Assembly: GCF_901933205.1 (NCBI RefSeq)
Contig: NC_044582.1
Coordinates: 17,583,820-17,647,819, forward strand
From: Camarhynchus parvulus
Lineage: Eukaryota; Chordata; Aves; Passeriformes; Thraupidae
Length of the DNA: 64,000 nt
Direction of reading: 5' to 3'
Below are positions 59,508-64,000 of this stretch, piece after piece; position 1 is the first letter of the stretch; each line of letters opens with the position of its first letter. The translations under genes and the position numbers were made by a program. The notes under the pieces were generated by a model. The model searched no databases. It was given only the letters and a program-made list of their open reading frames with translations, and was not told where the DNA came from.

Positions 59508-59891
59508 TGTCACAGACATATTTTCTGAAAAATCCTTTTGTTATGATCTTTTCTCCTGAGAAGCTGAGAAGTTTCAGCCTCTCCATGTTTTGCTGCTTTG
59601 GAATGTGATCTGGAGAATTGTTTACCCAGCATGTGAAATTGTTTTTACTTGATGACCAATGACAGCCACCTGTGTCGAGGCTGTGAGCAATCACAAGATT
59701 TTATTATCATTCCTTTCCTTTCCTTGCTAGCCTTCTGAGGAAATCCTTTCTTCTATTCTTTAGTATAGTTTTAATATATAATTTTCTTTTAATATAATAT
59801 ATATCATAAAATAATAAATCAGCCTTGTGAAACATGGAGTCAAGATTCTCATCTCTTCCTTCGTCCTGGGACCCCTGTGAACACCACCACA
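59508..59891 (+). mobile_element. Solo LTR, ERVK-like family, sense orientation, with 6-bp flanking repeat
   Basis: 384-bp LTR beginning TGTCACAGACAT and ending CACCACCACA. It is the reverse-complement match of the LTR at 2981-3342. Flanks are CTAGAA (59502-59507) and CTAGAG (59892-59897), a 6-bp target-site duplication with one change. It lies 77 bp upstream of exon 18, in the sense of CHL1. No internal retroviral genes remain. Confidence 0.9.
59813..59818 (+). promoter_or_regulatory. AATAAA inside the sense-oriented LTR
   Basis: Canonical polyadenylation hexamer in the sense LTR at 59508-59891, followed by the R/U5-like part. Use of it would truncate CHL1 after exon 17, within FN3-2. There is no direct evidence of use. 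Confidence 0.55.
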
Positions 59892-59968
59892 CTAGAGTGG
59901 CTCAAAACCTCGGCTGCTGTTTGGTGATTACAACAAGGGCAGACAAGATCTCTTTTAATTCTCCCCAG

Positions 59969-60191
59969 CCACTGAAGCCCACGGAGAGGAACGGGCCAGG
60001 GCTGGAGTACAAGGTCAGCTGGAGGCAGCGGGGTGTGGAGACGGACTGGAACGAGGAGCTGGTGAAGAAGCACTCTCTGAGTGTGCGGAACGTGCCCACC
60101 TTTGTGCCCTATGAGATCAAAGTCCAGGCTGTCAATAATTTAGGATCCGGCCCAGAACCAAACATCACCATTGGATATTCAGGAGAGGACG
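59969..60191 (+). CDS. CHL1: CHL1 exon 18: rest of FN3-2
   Basis: Acceptor attctccccag; encodes PLKPTERNGPGLEYKVSWR through ITIGYSGED. NGPGLEYKVSW, YEIKVQAVNNLGSGP and YSGED match CHL1; a sequon lies at NIT. Phase 0 in, phase 1 out (G|gtgagt). A sense-oriented solo LTR ends 77 bp upstream of the exon. Confidence 0.95.
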
Positions 60192-61386
60192 GTGAGTGGC
60201 AGGAATTTGCCTGTAAAAATGGGGGTTTCTTGTGCTCGAGTGTGGAGTGATGGATTGGGCAGCCCAAAGCTGCTGGAGTGCCAGTGCTCAGCCTGATGGG
60301 CTCCATGAGGCATGGACATGACCTGTGCTGGGTGCCTGGATGCCAGCCTGCTGGAGTGTGAGGGCTTTTTTTGGAAAGGTCACTTGTGCTCTCATTAATC
60401 TCGGTTGTTGGCTTAGTCTGAGTACTTGTTGAAGGCCACAGTCCATGAGAAGTCTCTGAAGTGTAGCAGTCAGGTTGTACTTGGTAGGAAAAAAATTCTT
60501 TGGGCTCTCTGACGCTTGACCCAGCAGTTTAACGCTGTCTGAAGTTAAATACTCTGACAATCAGGGACAAACTCGCAGGCACTGGGTGTTTGAGTCAATT
60601 TGCAGACAATGCCACATTCCCACATGTGCTGGTGTTACCTTGTCCATGAGTCCCTGAAGAATGTGTCGTCCTCTCCAGCCTGGGTTTCTTCCCCATGGTT
60701 TTCCATGGCTCCCAAGTGGAGTTTCAGTGCTGGAAATGGACTCGTGGTGGTCAGACAGGAGAATCCCCACTGCCCACCCAGAGGAGGGAACAGGAAGGTC
60801 TGGTGGTGCAGAAGAGGTGGCGAATAGTGAGAACAAGAATAAAGAAACTCCACAGCATGTTTGTTTTCTTTGTCTTTGTGATGAGTCTAATTTTGCATCT
60901 ACCAGTGGAAAATCTTCCTCGCAATTCAGTTGTCAATGGATCAAGGCCTCCTTTTTTTCAGGCACTGTAATAGCTCTCTGTGTTATGCAGTGATTAAAAT
61001 CCTACTGTTTAATGAGCTTGGTTGTAAAATGAAATTGATTATAAAAAAACCTTTATGATTGCCTTCTTGAGTGCCATGTTAATCATTTTTTTTATTCTTC
61101 TCACTGCTGTAAGCATTGCTTGAAACAGGAAATCATAAATACTAGTGTAGAAATTCATGTGTCCCAGTACACATGTATCTCAGCCCTCAGCAGAAAAATA
61201 CAGAAAAATAATGTTTATTGGCCCATTCCACCCACTGGATGCAGGTGGAATGCCTTTTTGCTTGCCTGCAGTGAGACTGCATGAAATGGCACAGCTGGAG
61301 CTGGAAAGCCAAGCCCTGGAGCTGTGAACAGTGTGAATCTGGGCTCTTGGAAGTGTTTTTAACACCCGGGACTTTTGTTTTTACAG
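60192..61386 (+). other. CHL1 intron after exon 18
   Basis: 1.2 kb with no recognisable element. Confidence 0.9.
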
Positions 61387-61502
61387 TTCCAGATGCTGCT
61401 CCTTCGGGCGTGACGGTGGACGTCGTGAACAGCACCCTGGTCAAAGTCTCCTGGTTTGGGATACCAAGGGACCGAGTTCGTGGGCACTTAAGAGGCTACA
61501 AG
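61387..61502 (+). CDS. CHL1: CHL1 exon 19: first part of FN3-3
   Basis: Acceptor gtttttacag; encodes VPDAAPSGVTVDVVNST through HLRGYK. It has the strand B tryptophan (VKVSWFGIPRDRV) and an NST sequon. The donor AAG|gttaca departs from consensus at +3 to +6, yet the frame to the next exon (VNWWKTRS) is exact and phase 0. The intron that follows is 156 bp. If it were retained, an in-frame stop would appear within a dozen codons. Confidence 0.9.
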
Positions 61503-61658
61503 GTTACAAATGTCTCTACAAATATTTGTATATAGTTGAATAAATTATTAAATGAGTCCCAGATTGCAATCTCTCATTTTTGGGACGGTGAGAGAGATCA
61601 TGATCATGCTCATCCCCGTACAATATAATTTGTTATAGAAATCCCAATCTCCTTGCAG

Positions 61659-61863
61659 GTGAACTGGTGGAAAACAAGAAGCATGCTGGATGGAAAGAGG
61701 CATCACCCAGAGAAACACTTCCTGACGTTTGTAGGAGAGAGGAAGTATGGGATGATTCCTGGCCTGGAGCCCTTCAGTGAATTCCGCTTGACAGTTTCGG
61801 GTTTCACCTCCAGAGGAGATGGCCCTGAGAGCTCCTCTGTGGTTTTTGAAACTCCAGAAGGAG
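61659..61863 (+). CDS. CHL1: CHL1 exon 20: rest of FN3-3
   Basis: Acceptor ctccttgcag; encodes VNWWKTRSMLDGKRHHPEK through SSVVFETPEG. NWWKT and PFSEFRLTVSGF follow the L1-family FN3-3 pattern. Donor G|gtaaga, phase 1. The next intron is 228 bp. Confidence 0.94.
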
Positions 61864-62091
61864 GTAAGACAAGAGGGAAATATGGGATGGAGGGACATAA
61901 ATTGAAACAAGGTGGGACAAGGTGAGTTGATTCCCTTATTTAAGGTGGTAGTAAAAACTCCACTATTTGTAGAGCACTTCACTCAAAAGGGGAGCTGTGG
62001 GTGTTGAGCTAAATTATATCCTCATTTAACAAGAATTTTTAGGGACAGACCTGTTCACTCTCCTCTGAAAGCTCATCCCTGTGTCTTCCAG

Positions 62092-62214
62092 TCCCTGAAC
62101 AACCACGTTTTCTCAGGATCCTGAACTTTGACAAGGACTCAGTCACTCTGTCCTGGGGGCTTCCCAAGAAAGCCAATGGCCACCTCACGGGCTACATTCT
62201 GCAGTACCAGATAA
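62092..62214 (+). CDS. CHL1: CHL1 exon 21: first part of FN3-4
   Basis: Acceptor tgtcttccag; encodes VPEQPRFLRILNFDKDSV through TGYILQYQI. TLSWGLPKKANGHLTGY is highly conserved in CHL1 (mammals: TLSWGLPKKLNGNLTGY). Donor ATAA|gtatgt, phase 1, completing ATC with the next exon. Confidence 0.95.
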
Positions 62215-63361
62215 GTATGTGCCTTGTTTGCTTTGAGTTCAGAATTGGAGCAGGATTAATTAAGGAAAACTCCCAGGTGTGATGTGCACAGAGGCTGCCA
62301 GAGGGCAGGCTACAGTTTTCCGTGCAGTTTTCCCATAGAAGCTCTCATTCCTGCCATTTCCTGTCCCACATTTATGGGCTGATTCAATTATTATTCATAT
62401 TGGCAAATTACCCCTAATGTAGTGGCTAAAAAGACCCATAAATTGTAGGTGCATTTTACTGGAGTGAAGCTCATTTAATACACAGTGAATTGTGATGAGA
62501 GCACTCTACGAAGCCACACTAATGTAGATCTGCACATTATGTCAGGGAGTTTCTCCCCCCTAAGGTGCCTCAGAAGAAACAGAAAGGACCACCTGAGTCA
62601 TGGTGTTGAGTAATCACACTGAAAACAACCAAACACCAGGGGATTTCTTTCTTTCTTGCCTAGGAAAGAAATGAGAAACAAAAACAACCTCAGGCAAGAC
62701 CCAGTACTTCGCCCAGACTGCCACAACACCACTTGTGTGGTGTGGTGATAATTCAGTGTATTTTACTTTGAGGGTGGAAAAGGATGAGTCTGTGCCCTAT
62801 TTTAAAAAAAAATAATCATCCATGTATTTTACACTTCTTCCTGCTGATAGCAGAACTGCTCACATGCCTTTGCATCCAGATCTTCCCTTTGGTTTTGCTG
62901 ATTATGGGCAGAGTGGATCTATCTAAAGAACTCCAGATCCTTTTTTATCCCCCTCTCAAATACATATGCATGCAATTTCCCAATAGGTTTATACGTATTC
63001 GTTTTTACAGATTTTGTGTGACATTTGCTGCTAATTTTTCTTTATCAGAAAGAATTCCTGGGTCAGATTGACCTGCTCTCGTAGCAGTCTCTCTGTCTCT
63101 CTGTCTTTTCTCTATTTACCTCTGTCCTTCACTGAAGCAGTTTCTCTGAGCCTAGGCTTTTTATGAGAACAGGCAGTCAGACCAAACATCTATATTTTCA
63201 AACTACAGACTTAACTCAAAGATGTACATTTCGCCCTAATCAAAATGGATTTCCACTCTGGAAAATTTCCACTCTGCCTCAGAGTCAACTGCATCATTCC
63301 TGCTTTTGTTGGGACATTTCCCAGCAAATACAATCCTGATCCAGATGCTCTTCCCTTGCAG
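62215..63361 (+). other. CHL1 intron after exon 21
   Basis: 1.1 kb with no recognisable element. Confidence 0.9.
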
Positions 63362-63541
63362 TCAATGAGACACACGAGGTGGGCGCCTTGAGCAACGTGA
63401 GCGTGGCCAACCGCTCCGCACTGAGCTGGCACCTGGCGGGGCTCAGCCCCAGCACCAAGTACAAGTTCTACATCAAAGCCTGCACAGCCAAGGGCTGCGG
63501 GAAGGCGGCCACCGAGGAGGGGCTGACGCTGGCCCAAGGCA
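63362..63541 (+). CDS. CHL1: CHL1 exon 22: rest of FN3-4 (last exon in the window)
   Basis: Acceptor cttcccttgcag; encodes INETHEVGALSNVSV through EGLTLAQG. It has three sequons (NET, NVS, NRS) and the FN3 tyrosine motif TKYKFYIKACTAKGCGK, matching mammalian TKYKFYLRACTSQGCGK. The donor is GGCA|gtaagt, phase 1. The last ~19 bases and the donor recur about 190 and 388 bp downstream in a tandem repeat. Confidence 0.94.
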
Positions 63542-63712
63542 GTAAGTTCACAAAATCCTCTTCCGTGTGGAAGAGCTCTGAGAATAGAAGGAAAAGTGTT
63601 GTGTGTAGGTAAAACCTTACAAAATTAGTTACCCTTGTAAAATCATGGCTAAGGCCTGCTGCTTTGGCTAAGTGGAAAAGGACTGTGGGAAAGTGACTCA
63701 GCTGAATTGGAG

Positions 63713-63737
63713 CTGACCCTGGCCCAAGGCAGTAAGT
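63713..63737 (+). other. Decoy exon tail and splice donor, repeat copy 2
   Basis: Identical to the end of exon 22 and its donor (GGCA|gtaagt) except for one base (ctgacc for ctgacg). Use of this donor instead of the one at 63542 would add 190 bases and bring in a TAA at 63610-63612. Confidence 0.75.
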
Positions 63738-63910
63738 TCACAAAATCCACGTTGGTGTCGAGGAACTCTGAGAATAGCAGGAAAAATGCTGTGTGTAGGT
63801 AAAACCTTACAAAATAAGGGCATTGTTACTCTTGTAAAATCATGGGTAGGGCCTGCTGCTTTGGCTAAGTACAAAAGGACTTGTGGGAAAGTGACTCAGC
63901 TGAACTGGAG

Positions 63911-63935
63911 CTGACGCTGTCCCAAGGCTGTAAGT
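63911..63935 (+). other. Decoy exon tail and splice donor, repeat copy 3
   Basis: Third copy of the exon 22 end with donor GGCT|gtaagt. Two bases differ from the real exon end. Confidence 0.7.
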
Positions 63936-64000
63936 TCACAAAATCCACGTCGGTGTGGAGGAGCTCTGAGAATAGTGGGAAAAACGTTGTGTGTGGGAAA

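Larger units (their letters stand above)
57025..59968 (+). other. CHL1 intron after exon 17
   Basis: 2.9 kb. It contains a CR1-like scrap (57750-57835), copy 2 of the hairpin element (58570-58905) and a sense-oriented solo LTR (59508-59891) close to the acceptor of exon 18. Confidence 0.9.
20620..63541 (+). other. CHL1: CHL1 gene, 5' coding part (22 coding exons; continues past the window)
   Basis: CHL1 is a neural adhesion molecule of the L1 family, a type I membrane protein acting in axon growth, neuronal migration and synapse function. The spliced product reads signal peptide, Ig1 (about residues 31-130), Ig2 (130-228), linker cassette (228-244), Ig3 (244-346), Ig4 (346-436), Ig5 (436-529), Ig6 (529-626), FN3-1 (626-726), FN3-2 (726-824), FN3-3 (824-931) and FN3-4 (931-1032). 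All domain-boundary introns are phase 1; intradomain introns vary in phase, as is usual for the L1 family. CHL1 is preferred over L1CAM, NRCAM and NFASC because stretches such as [36 protein letters not shown] and DGENYATVVGYSAFLHC match remembered mammalian CHL1 almost residue for residue. The C-terminal part (end of ectodomain, membrane span, ankyrin-binding tail) is missing only because the window ends. Confidence 0.96.
63523..64000 (+). repeat. ~190-198-bp tandem repeat that includes the end of exon 22 and its donor
   Basis: The sequence from 'ctgacgctggcccaaggca' and gtaagt through 'tgctttggctaagt' and 'aagtgactcagctgaa' recurs starting at 63713 (period 190) and 63911 (period 198); the third copy runs off the window. 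Each copy starts with ~19 bases of exon 22 followed by the gtaagttcacaaaatcc donor region. Confidence 0.95.

Noticed and set aside
20580..63541. L1CAM, NRCAM or NFASC as the gene identity
   Set aside because: Ig2, the LKHANDS cassette, Ig5 and FN3-4 agree much better with CHL1. The RGD found in the Ig6 domain of L1CAM is absent here.

Overview
The window is a piece of a bird genome, most likely a songbird. The evidence is several CR1 LINE 3' fragments (the main avian retroposon), at least six solo LTRs of types common in passerine genomes, small introns, and one vertebrate gene whose exons are recognisable by protein similarity. There are no bacterial-type operons, no RNA genes I can support, and no CpG island.

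The only protein-coding gene is CHL1 (cell adhesion molecule L1-like, 'close homolog of L1') on the + strand. I placed 22 coding exons from the start codon at 20627 to the end of the fourth fibronectin type III (FN3) domain at 63541. Every junction has GT..AG and the reading frame carries through all 22 exons, 3,094 coding bases or about 1,031 residues. In order they encode a signal peptide, six Ig domains and four FN3 domains. The fifth FN3 region, the transmembrane segment and the cytoplasmic tail lie beyond base 64000. The promoter and the non-coding 5' exon(s) are not recognisable here and probably lie to the left.

Region 1-20619 is non-coding (5' intron or 5' flank). It holds CR1 fragments, one solo LTR with a perfect 6-bp target-site duplication, a 22-bp minisatellite, an AT-rich block, and two copies of a ~160-bp sequence 8.1 kb apart. 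Region 20620-40976 carries the signal peptide and Ig1-Ig3, with a 48-bp cassette mini-exon between Ig2 and Ig3. Region 46769-53208 carries Ig4-Ig6. Region 55303-63541 carries FN3-1 to FN3-4.

The most notable observations concern how repeats sit against the exons. The 132-bp Ig4 exon is wedged between two different LTRs, 29 bp upstream and about 47 bp downstream. A sense-oriented LTR with an AATAAA lies 77 bp upstream of an FN3-2 exon. A ~320-bp intronic element with a 14-bp hairpin is present twice, on both sides of a 71-bp exon, and its differences preserve pairing in the sense RNA. A ~190-bp tandem repeat at the right end has copied the end of the FN3-4 exon with its splice donor, giving three consecutive donor-like sites.
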